This document shows, piece by piece, positions 41,449 through 50,894 of a stretch of 64,000 bases of DNA (positions within the stretch are counted from its first letter, which is position 1; every line of letters begins with the position of its first letter). The translations under genes were made by a program, and so were the position numbers. Source of the DNA: Catellatospora citrea (GTDB lineage: Bacteria; Actinomycetota; Actinomycetes; Mycobacteriales; Micromonosporaceae); assembly GCF_003610235.1 (NCBI RefSeq), contig NZ_RAPR01000001.1:5642001-5706000 (forward strand), read 5' to 3'. The notes beneath the pieces are model-generated. The model saw only the letters and a program-made list of their open reading frames with translations, ran no database searches and was not told where the DNA came from.

Positions 41449-42969
41449 CTACTGCGCCGCCGGGTAGGGTTCCGGGCGGCGGTACGCGACGCCGAGCGCG
41501 TCGAAGCGCGCCAGCATCACGTCGAGCCGCTGCCGGAAGTCGCCCAGCTCGGTGCGGGTGCCCCAGCCCGCCTCGGCGACCGCGGACATCCGCGGCAGCA
41601 GGTTGTACGCCGCCCGGCCGACCGTCGGCAGGTACTCGCCCCACAGGTTGCCCTGCACGCCGAGGACCCGGTTGTCGCCGGCCGGCGGCTCGTCGGGTTC
41701 GGGCTGGTAGGCGTACACCTTCTCCAGCGGCAGCAGGCCGCCGATGCTCACCGGCTCGCCGGGCGCGTCGGACTCGTAGTAGTCGAGGTAGACGTGCTCG
41801 CAGGGGGTGGCGACGACGTCGTGCCCGGCCGCCAGGGCGGCGCTGACGTAGTCCTGGTGCCGCCACGCCATGACCACGGCCTCGGCCGGCGCGCCCCGGC
41901 CGACCAGCTCGTCCCAGACCACCACCCGGCGGCCGTGCTCGCGCAGGTGCGCGGCCAGTTCGGAGATCCACCAGCCGAGCAGGTCCTCGGGCTCGGTCAA
42001 CCCCAGCTCCTTCATGCGCGCCTGCGCGCCCGGGTTCGCCGACCACTCCGCGGGCGGCACCTCGTCGCCGCCGAGGTGGATCAGCGTCGACGGGAACACG
42101 TCGACCAGTTCGTCCAGCACGTTCTTCATGAACTGCACGGTGGCGTCGTCGCAGTTGAGCACCGTGTCGTAGATGCCCCACCGGGTGCCGGTGGCCAGCT
42201 GCGTGCCGGGGTTGTTGCCCAGCTCGGGGTAGGCGGCGATGGCGGCCGTGGTGTGCCCTGGCAGGTCGATCTCGGGCACCACGGTCACCCCGCGCCGGGC
42301 CGCGTACGCGACCAGCTCGCGCAGCTCGTCCTGGGTGTAGTGACCGCCGTGCGGGGTGCGGTCGGCCTGCTTGATGTTCTCGTGGCCGATCGGCGACTCC
42401 CGCCGCCACGCGCCGACCTCGGTCAGCCGCGGGTAGCGCTTCACCTCGAAGCGCCAGCCCTGGTCCTCGGTCAGGTGCAGGTGCAGCGTGTTCATCCGGT
42501 GCATGGCGAGCAGGTCGACCACGGTGCGCAGCCAGGACACCGGCTGGTACCAGCGGCCGACGTCGACCATGATGCCGCGCCACGGATACCGGGGCCGGTC
42601 CTCGATCTGCGCGTACGGCAGGGTCCACGCGATCCCGGTCACGGACGTGGCCGCGTACGCCTGCGGGGGCAGCAGCTGGCGTAGTGCCTGCACCGCCCAG
42701 CGCAGCCCGGCGAGGGTGCCCGCGACGGCGCGCACGCCCGTGCCGTCGACGGTGAGCCGGTAGCCTTCCTCGCCGAGATCGGCCGTGCCGTCCAGGGTGA
42801 ACACCAGCTCGGCGTCGTCACCGCCGTCGGCCAGCGGCAGGCCGGTGGCCGGGCCGAGCAGTTCCCGGAGCAGGTCGGCGATCTCGGCGGGGGCGGCGAC
42901 CGTGGTCTGCGGGGTGAGCGTCCGCTGTCCCGGGGCCGGCGCGTACGAGAGGGGTTGCGGGATCAGCAC
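41449..42969 (-). CDS. GH20 beta-N-acetylhexosaminidase, cytoplasmic
   Basis: A 506-residue hydrolase without a signal peptide. The N-terminal 120 residues are the GH20b domain; the barrel begins RYPWRGIMVDVGRW, and the catalytic pair is Asp302-Glu303 in LIHLGGDEVP. It releases terminal GlcNAc or GalNAc from short oligosaccharides after import. It is divergent from the PL8 lyase gene, and the shared region holds three LacI-type palindromes, so both are probably under the same regulator. Confidence 0.93.
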   Translation of the reverse strand: MLIPQPLSYAPAPGQRTLTPQTTVAAPAEIADLLRELLGPATGLPLADGGDDAELVFTLDGTADLGEEGYRLTVDGTGVRAVAGTLAGLRWAVQALRQLLPPQAYAATSVTGIAWTLPYAQIEDRPRYPWRGIMVDVGRWYQPVSWLRTVVDLLAMHRMNTLHLHLTEDQGWRFEVKRYPRLTEVGAWRRESPIGHENIKQADRTPHGGHYTQDELRELVAYAARRGVTVVPEIDLPGHTTAAIAAYPELGNNPGTQLATGTRWGIYDTVLNCDDATVQFMKNVLDELVDVFPSTLIHLGGDEVPPAEWSANPGAQARMKELGLTEPEDLLGWWISELAAHLREHGRRVVVWDELVGRGAPAEAVVMAWRHQDYVSAALAAGHDVVATPCEHVYLDYYESDAPGEPVSIGGLLPLEKVYAYQPEPDEPPAGDNRVLGVQGNLWGEYLPTVGRAAYNLLPRMSAVAEAGWGTRTELGDFRQRLDVMLARFDALGVAYRRPEPYPAAQ

Positions 42970-42996
42970 GGCGGCTCCTCCAGGTGGCGACGCATA

Positions 42997-43008
42997 GAAA
43001 ACGATTTC
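42997..43008. promoter_or_regulatory. LacI-type operator upstream of GH20
   Basis: gaaaacgatttc is a near-perfect palindrome centred on CG, the hallmark of LacI-family operators. It lies 28 bases upstream of the GH20 start. Together with the two sites below it is shared with the PL8 and LacI genes. Confidence 0.65.
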
Positions 43009-43118
43009 GGGAACAACAATGGCGACGGTAGTACAGCTTCTTAACAGTAGTCAAGATCCACAACTGGCGCATGCCCGGTGTCAGGCAATGGTCAGCGGCA
43101 GTGTGCCCGGAGACAGGA

Positions 43119-43130
43119 GAGAACGTTTTC
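43119..43130. promoter_or_regulatory. LacI-type operator upstream of PL8
   Basis: gagaacgttttc is a CG-centred palindrome of the same pattern (GARAACGTTYTC). It is about 105 bases upstream of the lyase start, in the middle of the 266-base divergent region. Confidence 0.7.
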
Positions 43131-43185
43131 CGATTTCTCTTGTGTGGCGGAGAGCACATGCCCTATCTTCTGCGTCATCGATGGG

Positions 43186-43197
43186 GGAAACGGTTAC
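43186..43197. promoter_or_regulatory. LacI-type operator near the PL8 start
   Basis: ggaaacggttac is CG-centred with weaker symmetry. It lies about 40 bases before the lyase ATG and would overlap the promoter or transcript start. Confidence 0.55.
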
Positions 43198-43235
43198 GTA
43201 AGTCCGCTGTAGTACTGACGTAAAGAGGATGGATT

Positions 43236-46118
43236 ATGCACCTGTCCCGCCGTCACCTGCTGCGGGCAGGCAGCGCCTCCGCACTGGGCGCGCTGACCCT
43301 GCCCCTGCTCCCGACCGGCCCGGCGTACGCCGCCGACGAGTACGACACGCTGCGCCTGCGCTACCGCGACAGCATCACCGGCACCGGCTTCAACCCGGCG
43401 GTGGAACCCTATGCCTCGCGCCTGACCGCGATCGGCGAGGTCGCGAACGAGCGGCGGGCCGAGATGACCCCCGGTGGCGCGGCGCTGTGGCCGGACCTGC
43501 CGCTCGACGTCTCGTCGTCCGTCACCAACAGCTACTCCCGCCTGCGCGGCATGGCGCTGGCCTGGGCCCAGCCCGGCACCGGCCTCACCGCCGACGCGAC
43601 CCTGCTGAGCCAGGTCATCACCGGTCTCGACCACCTGCACACGAAGATCTTCAAGCCGTCGACCAGCTGGTTCGGCAACTGGTGGGACTGGAACATCGGC
43701 ACCCCGCAGACGCTGCTCGACATCATGGCGCTGGTCTACGACCACCTCACCGCCACCCAGGTCGCCAACTGGCTCGCCGCCGTCGACACCTTCACCCCGT
43801 CGGTGTCGCCGCTGCTCAACGGCGGGGCCAGCACCGGCGCGAACCGGTCCGACGTGTGCATCGTGGTGGTGCGGCGCGGCATCCTCGGCAAGAACGCCGC
43901 GAAGATCATCGCTGGGCGGGACGGCCTCTCGCCGATCTTCACCTATGTGCGCACCGGCGACGGCTACTACGACGACGGCTCCTTCATCCAGCACGGTGTG
44001 GTGCCCTACCAGGGCACCTACGGCGCGGTGCTGCTGTCCGGGCTGGCGAGCCTGTTCGGCCTGCTGGCCGGCTCGACCTGGGCGGTGAGCGACCCGAACC
44101 GGCAGATCACGTTCGACGCGATGACCCGCTCCTGGGCCCCGTTCGTCTACAACGGCCTCGTCATGGACTGCGTCAGCGGCCGGGGCGTCAGCCGGGGCCT
44201 GTCCCTGCAGGACACCCTGGGCATCCAGGGCGACGACCACGTGCGCGGCCACGGCATCGTGGCGAGCTTCGTGCGGATGGCCGACGCCGCGTCCCCGGCC
44301 GAGGCCGCGCTGTGGCGGGGCATGGTCAAGGGCTGGATCCAGCGGGAGTACTGGGGCAACCTCGCCGACGACCAGACGCTGAGCGTGCCGACCCTGGCCG
44401 CGTGCCTCCCGATCCGCGACAGCGCGTCGGTCACCGCCGTCGCCGAACCCGTCAACCACCGCCTGCTCGCCGCCCAGGACCAGGCGGTGCACCGCCGCGC
44501 GGGCTGGGCCGCGTCCATCGCCATGTGCTCCAAGCGCACCACCTACTACGAGACCGGCAACGGCGAGCACCTCAAGGGCTGGCACACCAACAACGGCATG
44601 CTGTCGTACTGGGGCTCGACCTGGGGCAACGGGCAGTACTCGGACGCGTTCTGGCCGACCGTGGACCCGTACCGGCTGCCCGGCACGACCGTGTCGAAGA
44701 AGGCGCTCGCCGACGGCGCGGGCGGCGCCTGGGGCGCGCCCGACCCCGGCACCAGCTGGGTCGGCGGCGCGACCGACGGGACCTTCGCCGCGCTCGGCCA
44801 GGACACCCGCGGCCTGGAGTCCACGCTGCAGGCGAAGAAGTCATGGTTCTGCCTCGACGACGGCATCGTCTGCCTCGGCGCGGGCATCAGCAGCACCGAC
44901 GGCGTCGCGGTCGAGACGATCGTGGACAACCGCAACCTCGGCGGCGGCACCGGCAACCAGCCGCTGTACATCAACGGCGCGACCCAGCTCGCGACCCTCG
45001 GCTCGGCCACCTTCACGGGCGTGACCTGGGCGCACAACGCCTTCGCCGGGATCGTGTTCCCCGGCGGCGCGACGGTCAAGGCGCTGCGGGAATCGCGGTC
45101 CGGGAGCTGGTCACAGATCAACACCGGCGGCACCGCCGAGGTGCTGACCCGCAAATACCTCACCCTGTACGTCGACCACGGCGTCAACCCGACCGCGGGT
45201 TCGTACAGCTACCACCTGCTGCCCGGCGCGGACACCGCCACGACCGCCGCCCGCGCCGCCTCGCCCACCGTGACCGTGCTCGCCAACACCGCGAACGCGC
45301 AGGCGATCAGCGACACCGCCACCGGCGTGACAGCCGCGAACTTCTTCGCCGCGGGCACCGCCGGGCCGATCACGGTCAGCGCACCCTGCTCGGTGCTGCT
45401 GCGCGAGTCCGGCGGCCAGCTCAAGGTGACCGTGGCCGACCCGACCCGCAACGCCACGACGATCACGGTCGCCATCGCCCGCAGCGGCTTCGGCACCGCC
45501 TCCGGCGACGGGCGCATCACCGTCACCGGCCTCAACCCGATCACGCTGGTGGTCGAGGTCGGCGGCGCGCTCGGCGGCTCCCGGACCATCACCCTCGGCA
45601 CCGGCAGCACCGTCACCGGCGGCCAGCACGTGACCCTGTCGCCCACCGCCGACGCGCACACCCGCGACGGCAGCTACGCCACCACCAACTACAACGGCGC
45701 CACCCTGGAGGTGAAGAACGACGGCGTCGGGTACGCCCGCAAGGCGTTCCTCAAGTTCGACCTCACCTCGCTGACCGCCGCGCCGAAGCGGGCGGTGCTC
45801 TGGGTCAGCGGCAACACCGCCGACTCCGTCGGCACCCACACCAGCATCAGCGCGTACGCCGTCAGCGCCGACAGCTGGACCGAGTCCGGGATCACCTGGA
45901 ACACCGCGCCGGCACTGGGCGCCCAGCTGTCCACGGCGCCCCTGTGCCAGGTCGCCGACTGGATCCCGCTCGACGTCACGCCGTTCGTGCAGGCCGAGTA
46001 CGCGGGGGACAAGACCGCGACCATCGGGCTGTGGCAGGCGGCGGTCGGCCGGGCGACGGTGCTCAACAGCCGCAGCAACGCCACCCGGCCCGCGTTCCTG
46101 CAGGTCGTCACCGGCTGA
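43236..46118 (+). CDS. Secreted PL8 polysaccharide lyase with C-terminal carbohydrate-binding domain
   Basis: A 960-residue exported lyase. The N-terminus SRRHLLRAGSASALGAL is a twin-arginine signal ending in AYA. The alpha/alpha toroid carries the PL8 residues Asn203 (TGANR), His253 (FIQHG) and Tyr262 (GTYG), followed by the beta-sandwich domains. The last 160 residues (from TLSPTADAHTRDGSYAT) form a CBM96/DNRLRE-like module. PL8 members cut hyaluronan, chondroitin or xanthan by beta-elimination; the neighbouring hexosaminidase favours a glycosaminoglycan-like substrate, but this is inference. Confidence 0.9.
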   Translation: MHLSRRHLLRAGSASALGALTLPLLPTGPAYAADEYDTLRLRYRDSITGTGFNPAVEPYASRLTAIGEVANERRAEMTPGGAALWPDLPLDVSSSVTNSYSRLRGMALAWAQPGTGLTADATLLSQVITGLDHLHTKIFKPSTSWFGNWWDWNIGTPQTLLDIMALVYDHLTATQVANWLAAVDTFTPSVSPLLNGGASTGANRSDVCIVVVRRGILGKNAAKIIAGRDGLSPIFTYVRTGDGYYDDGSFIQHGVVPYQGTYGAVLLSGLASLFGLLAGSTWAVSDPNRQITFDAMTRSWAPFVYNGLVMDCVSGRGVSRGLSLQDTLGIQGDDHVRGHGIVASFVRMADAASPAEAALWRGMVKGWIQREYWGNLADDQTLSVPTLAACLPIRDSASVTAVAEPVNHRLLAAQDQAVHRRAGWAASIAMCSKRTTYYETGNGEHLKGWHTNNGMLSYWGSTWGNGQYSDAFWPTVDPYRLPGTTVSKKALADGAGGAWGAPDPGTSWVGGATDGTFAALGQDTRGLESTLQAKKSWFCLDDGIVCLGAGISSTDGVAVETIVDNRNLGGGTGNQPLYINGATQLATLGSATFTGVTWAHNAFAGIVFPGGATVKALRESRSGSWSQINTGGTAEVLTRKYLTLYVDHGVNPTAGSYSYHLLPGADTATTAARAASPTVTVLANTANAQAISDTATGVTAANFFAAGTAGPITVSAPCSVLLRESGGQLKVTVADPTRNATTITVAIARSGFGTASGDGRITVTGLNPITLVVEVGGALGGSRTITLGTGSTVTGGQHVTLSPTADAHTRDGSYATTNYNGATLEVKNDGVGYARKAFLKFDLTSLTAAPKRAVLWVSGNTADSVGTHTSISAYAVSADSWTESGITWNTAPALGAQLSTAPLCQVADWIPLDVTPFVQAEYAGDKTATIGLWQAAVGRATVLNSRSNATRPAFLQVVTG

Positions 46119-46185
46119 AGGATTCCTTCGCGCGGAACGGGCCGCCTGTCGACCGGCGTGGACAGAAAGGATGAGGACGCGTAGG

Positions 46186-46210
46186 GTAAACGCTTTCTAG
46201 AATCGTTTCC
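46186..46210. promoter_or_regulatory. Two adjacent LacI-type operators upstream of the LacI gene
   Basis: gtaaacgctttc (46186-46197) and agaatcgtttcc (46199-46210) are both CG-centred half-matching palindromes, spaced 13 bases apart. They lie 30-54 bases before the regulator start and suggest autoregulation. Confidence 0.7.
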
Positions 46211-46239
46211 CCTGCTCTCCTCATCCTTCTGGGGTTCCT

Positions 46240-47274
46240 ATGAACAAGCGGCCCACCATTCGCGACGTCGCGGCGATGGCCGGGGTGTCGGTGGCGACCG
46301 TGTCCCGGGTGCTCTCCGGCGACTACCCCGTCGCCAACGCCACCCGCACCAAGGTCCAGCGGGCCGTGCGCGAGCTGGACTACGTCGTCAACGCCCACGC
46401 GCGGGCGCTGTCCGGCTCCACCTCCAACGTCGTGGCGCTGGTGATGTACGACGTGGTCACCCCGTTCTTCGCGTTCATCGCCTCGGGCGTGGAATACCAG
46501 GCCACCGAGTCCGACCGGCTGTGCCTGGTGTGCACCACGCACGGTGACCCGGACCGCGAGCTGGAGATCGTCAAGCTGATGCGCGAGCAGCACGCCGACG
46601 CGGTCATCCTGGTCGGCGGCGTGAACATGACCGACGACTACCGCGAGCGCATGTACCGCTATGCCAAGGGCCTGGAGGACGCGGGCAGCCGCCTGGTGCT
46701 GTGCGGCCGCCCCTCGCTCGGCCCGGACTTCCCGGCCATCACCGTCGAGTACGACAACGCCGGCGGCGCGTTCTCGGCCACCAGCCACCTGCTCTCCTCG
46801 GGCCACCGCCGGATCGCGATGCTGGGCGGCCCGATCGGCAACACCACCTTCGACGCCCGCCTCGACGGCTACCGCCGGGCCCTGGAGGCCTTCCGGACGC
46901 CCGTCGACCCGGCGCTGATCACCCACGGCGACATGAGCCAGGACTCCGGCTTCCGCCAGGTCCAGCGCATGCTGGCCGACGGGGTGAAGTTCACCGCGAT
47001 CTTCGCCGCCAACGACTTCGTCGCCGCGGGGGCGATGCGGGCGCTGCGCGCGGCGGGCAAGAGCGTCCCCGACGACGTCTCCGTCATCGGCTACGACGAC
47101 ACCCCGTTCGCCCCCGAACTCACCCCGGCCCTGACCAGCGTGCACCTCCCACACGAGGAACTGGGCCGCACCGCCGTCAAGCTCGCCCTGCAACGCGGCG
47201 AGGGCTCCGCCCGCCAGCACGTCATGCTCGGCACCCACATCGCCATGCGCGACTCCGTCCGCCCCCTGATCTGA
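46240..47274 (+). CDS. LacI-family regulator of the polysaccharide island
   Basis: A 344-residue repressor with HTH TIRDVAAMAGVSVATVSRVLSG and a hinge helix NAHARALSG, then a sugar-sensing domain. CG-centred palindromes resembling LacI operators are found at its own promoter, in the GH20/PL8 divergent region, and in the 50.75-50.89 kb region between the ABC transporter and dehydrogenase genes, so it probably controls all of them. The inducer is unknown; a disaccharide from lyase action is likely. Confidence 0.88.
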   Translation: MNKRPTIRDVAAMAGVSVATVSRVLSGDYPVANATRTKVQRAVRELDYVVNAHARALSGSTSNVVALVMYDVVTPFFAFIASGVEYQATESDRLCLVCTTHGDPDRELEIVKLMREQHADAVILVGGVNMTDDYRERMYRYAKGLEDAGSRLVLCGRPSLGPDFPAITVEYDNAGGAFSATSHLLSSGHRRIAMLGGPIGNTTFDARLDGYRRALEAFRTPVDPALITHGDMSQDSGFRQVQRMLADGVKFTAIFAANDFVAAGAMRALRAAGKSVPDDVSVIGYDDTPFAPELTPALTSVHLPHEELGRTAVKLALQRGEGSARQHVMLGTHIAMRDSVRPLI

Positions 47275-47278
47275 ACAA

Positions 47279-47326
47279 AGGAAGGGCACCTTCTTATCGC
47301 TCCGCGATGTAGAAGGTGCCCTTCTT
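47279..47326. repeat. Dispersed repeat, family gaaggtgcccttc (copy 2, hairpin form)
   Basis: Arms gaagggcaccttctt (47281-47295) and agaaggtgcccttctt (47311-47326) pair, and the inner bases atcgc-tcc-gcgat extend the stem. It starts 6 bases after the LacI stop. The inner stem differs from that of copy 3 (caacgc/gcgttg), yet both arms still pair. Confidence 0.85.
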
Positions 47327-47357
47327 CACGCGTCAGGCGGCTTGAGCTGTGCAAAAA

Positions 47358-47391
47358 GGCCGGGCCCGCGACGGTGGTCGCGGGCCCGGCC
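47358..47391 (-). terminator. Intrinsic terminator of the sugar ABC operon
   Basis: A perfect 15-base stem (47358-47372 with 47377-47391) and a 4-base loop; read on the minus strand it is followed by TTTTT. It lies 20 bases after the stop of the last permease gene and is the clearest rho-independent terminator in the window. Confidence 0.9.
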
Positions 47392-47411
47392 CCATGGGAG
47401 GGAGAAAGCTC

Positions 47412-48341
47412 CTACTTCACCGCGCCGGCGGTGAGGCCGGCCTTCCAGTAGCGCTGGAGGCTGAAGAACGCCACGACCAGTGGCAGGATCGCCACCAGCG
47501 AACCGGTCATCAGCAGCGGGTAGTACAGGTCCTGATCGGTGTTGATCAGCTGCCGCCACATGAACAGGCCCAGGCCGACCGGGTACAGCTCGTGGTCGGA
47601 CAGCATCAGCAGCGGCATGAAGAACGCGTTCCAGCCGCCGGTGAAGCCGAACAGGAACAGCGTCGCGAAGGCCGGACGCAGCAGCGGGAACGCGATCTGC
47701 CAGAAGGTGCGCAGCTCGCCCGCGCCGTCGACCCGGGTGGCCTCCAGCAGCTCGTCCGGCACGTACGCCTGGCTGAACACCCGGCCCAGGTACACCCCGA
47801 ACGGGCTGGCCAGGCCGGGCAGGAACACGCCCCAGAAGCTGTTGGTCAGCCCCAGGTCCGAGGCCATCAGGTACAGCGGCACCGTGGTCACCGCGGCGGG
47901 TACCAGCACGCCCAGCAGCACCAGACCGAACCAGCGCTCCTTGCCCGGGAACCGGAACTTGTCGAAGGCGTACCCGGCCAGGATCGAGATCATCGAGCTG
48001 ACCAGCGCGCCGACGCCGGCGTAGAGGAAGCTGTTGAGCAGCCAGCGCAGGAACAGCCCGTCGCTGAAGGTGAACAGCTCGACCAGGTTCTCCCACAGCC
48101 GCACCCGGGCGAACTCGAACCCGCCGGTGGAGTAGAGGTCGGCGTAGCCCTTCGTGGCGGCGACGACAAGCCAGGTCAGCGGCAGGATGGTCCACAGCAT
48201 GGCGGCGATGAGCACGCCGTTGACGACGCCCTTGCCCAGCAGCGGGGAGGCGGACCGGGTGCGCCGCCCGTCGGCGGGCCGGGCCGCGTGGTCGGGGGAG
48301 ACCGCCCGATCGGGGCGGGTCAGCGTCTGCGAGGGGCTCAC
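47412..48341 (-). CDS. Sugar ABC transporter permease (MalG type)
   Basis: A 309-residue membrane permease with a GTG start overlapping the upstream permease stop by 4 bases. It has a Ser/Pro/Arg-rich N-terminal tail, six helices and the EAA loop EATRVDGAGELRTFWQIAFPLL. With the MalF-type gene and the binding protein it forms an importer for a sugar linked to the LacI regulon. No ATPase gene is present; a shared one elsewhere is assumed. Confidence 0.9.
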   Translation of the reverse strand: MSPSQTLTRPDRAVSPDHAARPADGRRTRSASPLLGKGVVNGVLIAAMLWTILPLTWLVVAATKGYADLYSTGGFEFARVRLWENLVELFTFSDGLFLRWLLNSFLYAGVGALVSSMISILAGYAFDKFRFPGKERWFGLVLLGVLVPAAVTTVPLYLMASDLGLTNSFWGVFLPGLASPFGVYLGRVFSQAYVPDELLEATRVDGAGELRTFWQIAFPLLRPAFATLFLFGFTGGWNAFFMPLLMLSDHELYPVGLGLFMWRQLINTDQDLYYPLLMTGSLVAILPLVVAFFSLQRYWKAGLTAGAVK

Positions 48342-49243
48342 AGCGTCGCGCCCTTCTTCGAGAATCGGGTGACCAGGAACGACGCCACGGCCAGCACCAC
48401 GGTCAGGATCAGCGAGGCCGCGGCCGCGCCGCCCATGTCGTACGCCTTGGTGAGCTGGTAGATGTACAGGCTCGGGGTCCACGCCTGGTCGATGGTGGTG
48501 GCCGCGTCGCGCACGATGAACGGCTCGGTGAACAGCTGCATCGCGCCGATGACGGTGAACAGGACCGCCAGCACCACCGCGCCGCGGATCATCGGCGCCT
48601 TGACCGACCACGCGATGCGGATCTGCCCGGCGCCGTCGACGGTGGAGGCCTCGATGACCTCGCGCGGCACGGCCTGCAGCGCGGCGAAGAAGATGATGAC
48701 GTTGTAGCCGGTGTGCATCCAGGTGGTCAGGTTCGCCACCGCGCCGACGGCGCCCGCGTCCGAGCCGAGGTTGAACGGGATGCCGACCTGCTCCAGCGCG
48801 TCGATGATCGGGGACAGGCCGGGGGTGTACAGATACGTCCAGATCATCGCGGCGATCAGGCCGGGCACGATGTTGGGCAGGTACAGCGCGAGCTGGAAGG
48901 CGCGCTTGGCGCGGGCGTACGCCGAGTCGAGCAGCAGGGCCAGCACCAGCGCGATGCCGATCATGACGGGGATGTAGACCAGGCAGTAGACGCCGACCGT
49001 CACGAAGCTGCCGAGGAACTGCCCGTCGGTCAGCGCCCTGGTGAAGTTGTCCAGGCCGACGAAGACCTGTTCGGGCTCCCCGCCGAGGCCGAGGCCCGAC
49101 GTCTGCTCGCGGTGCAGGCTCAGCCAGCCGCCGTACCCGATCGGCGCGAGCGTGAAGGTGAAGAACAGCAGGAAGAACGGGGCGGTGAAGAGCGCGGCGA
49201 CGCCGTACTGGCGGCGGGCCAGGCCGGAACGGGTGGGGGGCAT
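48338..49243 (-). CDS. Sugar ABC transporter permease (MalF type)
   Basis: A 301-residue membrane protein with six helices, the first at FTAPFFLLFFTFTLAPIGY, and the EAA loop EASTVDGAGQIRIAWSVKAPMI. It lies between the binding protein and the second permease. A ribosome site AGGAGG is visible before its ATG, separate from the upstream gene, as usual when a hairpin stands in between. Confidence 0.9.
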   Translation of the reverse strand: MPPTRSGLARRQYGVAALFTAPFFLLFFTFTLAPIGYGGWLSLHREQTSGLGLGGEPEQVFVGLDNFTRALTDGQFLGSFVTVGVYCLVYIPVMIGIALVLALLLDSAYARAKRAFQLALYLPNIVPGLIAAMIWTYLYTPGLSPIIDALEQVGIPFNLGSDAGAVGAVANLTTWMHTGYNVIIFFAALQAVPREVIEASTVDGAGQIRIAWSVKAPMIRGAVVLAVLFTVIGAMQLFTEPFIVRDAATTIDQAWTPSLYIYQLTKAYDMGGAAAASLILTVVLAVASFLVTRFSKKGATL

Positions 49244-49270
49244 GAGCGCACCTCCTTTCAGCAGCGAGAG

Positions 49271-49312
49271 CGGGGCGGGCGCCGCTGCCCGAAGACAGCG
49301 CCGCCCGCCCCG
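49271..49312 (-). other. Hairpin between binding-protein and permease genes
   Basis: A 17-base stem with one mismatch (49271-49287 with 49296-49312) and an 8-base loop. It begins only 6 bases after the stop of the binding-protein gene. As in the ceb operon (26098-26132), it probably favours the binding-protein message over that of the permeases. Confidence 0.65.
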
Positions 49313-49318
49313 TGATCG

Positions 49319-50623
49319 TCAGGACGCGTTGATGCCGCGGCCCTTCAGGTCGGCGATCGTCTTGGTCTGCACCGGGCCGTACACGGCCGGGAGCTGCTGC
49401 TTGCCCGTCTGCACGAGCTTGAACTGCTCACCGATGCCGTCGAACACGCCGCGCATGCCCGGACCCCACACCCAGCCGGTCTTGATGGTCGGCAGCGCGG
49501 TCTTGGCCACCGCGTAGATGTCCTGGCCGCCGAAGAACTTGGTGTCGAAGTTCTTCGCCGCCACGTCGGCGAGCTCGGGGATGGCGGGCAGCGTCGAGCT
49601 GGCGCCGCTGGCCAGGCGGGCCTGGATACCCTCCGGGGTGGTGGTCATCCAGGTGATGAACTTCAGCGCGGCTTCCTTCTTCTTGCTGGTCTTGCTCACG
49701 CCGAAGGACGAGCCGCCGACCATGGCCGACGCCGGGGCGGCGTCCCACGAGGGCAGCGGGGCCGACGCCCACTTGCCGGCCTGGTCCGGCAGGCCGGCCT
49801 TGAGGCCGCCCGCGGCCCATGCGCCGCCGAGCTGGGTCCACACCTGGTTGGCGGCCTTGCGCTTCTGCACTTCCTCCGCCGGGACGTTGGTCACCAGGTC
49901 CTTGGTGATCAGGTCCTGCCAGTAGCCGGCGACCTTCTGCGACTCGGGGGAGTCCAGCGTGACCTTCCAGGAGTCGCCCTGGATGCCGAACCACTTCGCG
50001 CCGGCCTGCCAGTTCAGCGACACGAAGTTGGCCGAGTCGGTCTGGTTCCAGTCGGTGATGCGCGCCTTCGGGTCGGCCTTCTTCACGGCCTCGGCCGCGG
50101 CCTTGAACTCGTCCCAGGTCTTCGGCACGGCGATCTTGTGCTGCTCGAAGAGGTCCTTGCGGTAGAACATGACCATCGCGCCCGCGTCCAGCGGCACGGT
50201 CCAGGTCTTGCCCCCCAGCGTCACCAGCTCCTGGATCGGGGCCGGGTACTTCGACTTCACCAGGTCGGTGATGTCGCCGGAGATGTCGGCCAGGTTGCCC
50301 TGCGCCAGCATGTCCGGGAGCATCGCGTACTCGACCGTGGCCACGTCCGGCGCGTTGCCCGCCTTGACCGCGTTGGTGAGCTTGCCGTAACCCTCGGCGC
50401 CGCCCGGGATCTGCTCGAACTTGACCTGCACGTCGGTGTGGGTCTTGTTGAACGCGTCCGTGACCTCCTGCGAGGCGCGCAGCCAGGACCAGAAGGTGAC
50501 CTCGGTGACGGCGGGTTTGTCGGCGGGGGTGTCGGCACCCTTGCTGCAGCCGGTCGCGACCAGAGCCATGGAAACCATGGCGCCGGCGAGCGTCGCGGCT
50601 GCCTTCATCGATCGGGTCTTCAT
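49319..50623 (-). CDS. Sugar ABC transporter substrate-binding lipoprotein
   Basis: A 434-residue exported lipoprotein with the lipobox LVATGC and a family-1 extracellular solute-binding fold (VTFWSWLRASQEVTDAF and WSWL-type start). It is the first gene of a three-gene operon. The upstream region at 50748-50886 holds LacI-type palindromes, linking the transporter to the island regulator. Confidence 0.9.
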   Translation of the reverse strand: MKTRSMKAAATLAGAMVSMALVATGCSKGADTPADKPAVTEVTFWSWLRASQEVTDAFNKTHTDVQVKFEQIPGGAEGYGKLTNAVKAGNAPDVATVEYAMLPDMLAQGNLADISGDITDLVKSKYPAPIQELVTLGGKTWTVPLDAGAMVMFYRKDLFEQHKIAVPKTWDEFKAAAEAVKKADPKARITDWNQTDSANFVSLNWQAGAKWFGIQGDSWKVTLDSPESQKVAGYWQDLITKDLVTNVPAEEVQKRKAANQVWTQLGGAWAAGGLKAGLPDQAGKWASAPLPSWDAAPASAMVGGSSFGVSKTSKKKEAALKFITWMTTTPEGIQARLASGASSTLPAIPELADVAAKNFDTKFFGGQDIYAVAKTALPTIKTGWVWGPGMRGVFDGIGEQFKLVQTGKQQLPAVYGPVQTKTIADLKGRGINAS

Positions 50624-50747
50624 GACCGCTCCTTTGCGGGGGGAATGGATCGTAGCGGAGGTTTTCGCAGTTCAGAGCCCCGGCCCTGGGGCCCGGGAGT
50701 GATGCCGGGGGAGTGGCTCAGATCACCGTCCCCGGCGGAGACAGAAA

Positions 50748-50886
50748 CTAAACCGTTTTCTATCACGGCGTCAAGTCGTCGTTTCCATCTCGTTGCAAAC
50801 GACGCGCAAACCCAGTGTTGACCTCTTAAACGGATGCGGCTACGGTCCTGAATCCGTACAGCAACCGTTTACTAAAGATCGTTTGG
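50748..50886. promoter_or_regulatory. Divergent control region with several LacI-type palindromes
   Basis: taaaccgttttc (about 50749-50760), aaacgga (50828-50834), caaccgttta (50862-50871) and agatcgtttgg (50876-50886) all share a CG centre flanked by AA/TT runs, like the sites at 42997, 43119 and 46186. They lie between the binding-protein gene (minus strand) and the dehydrogenase gene (plus strand). Confidence 0.65.
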
Positions 50887-50894
50887 GAGAAGCC

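Noticed and set aside
38754..41846. A 1030-codon plus-strand frame opposite the P450 and dehydrogenase genes
   Set aside because: It runs across three recognised minus-strand genes and the end of bioD; the translation has no family features.
43229..46174. A 981-codon frame overlapping the PL8 lyase in another phase
   Set aside because: The lyase phase has the signal peptide, catalytic residues and codon bias; this one is an Arg-rich shadow.
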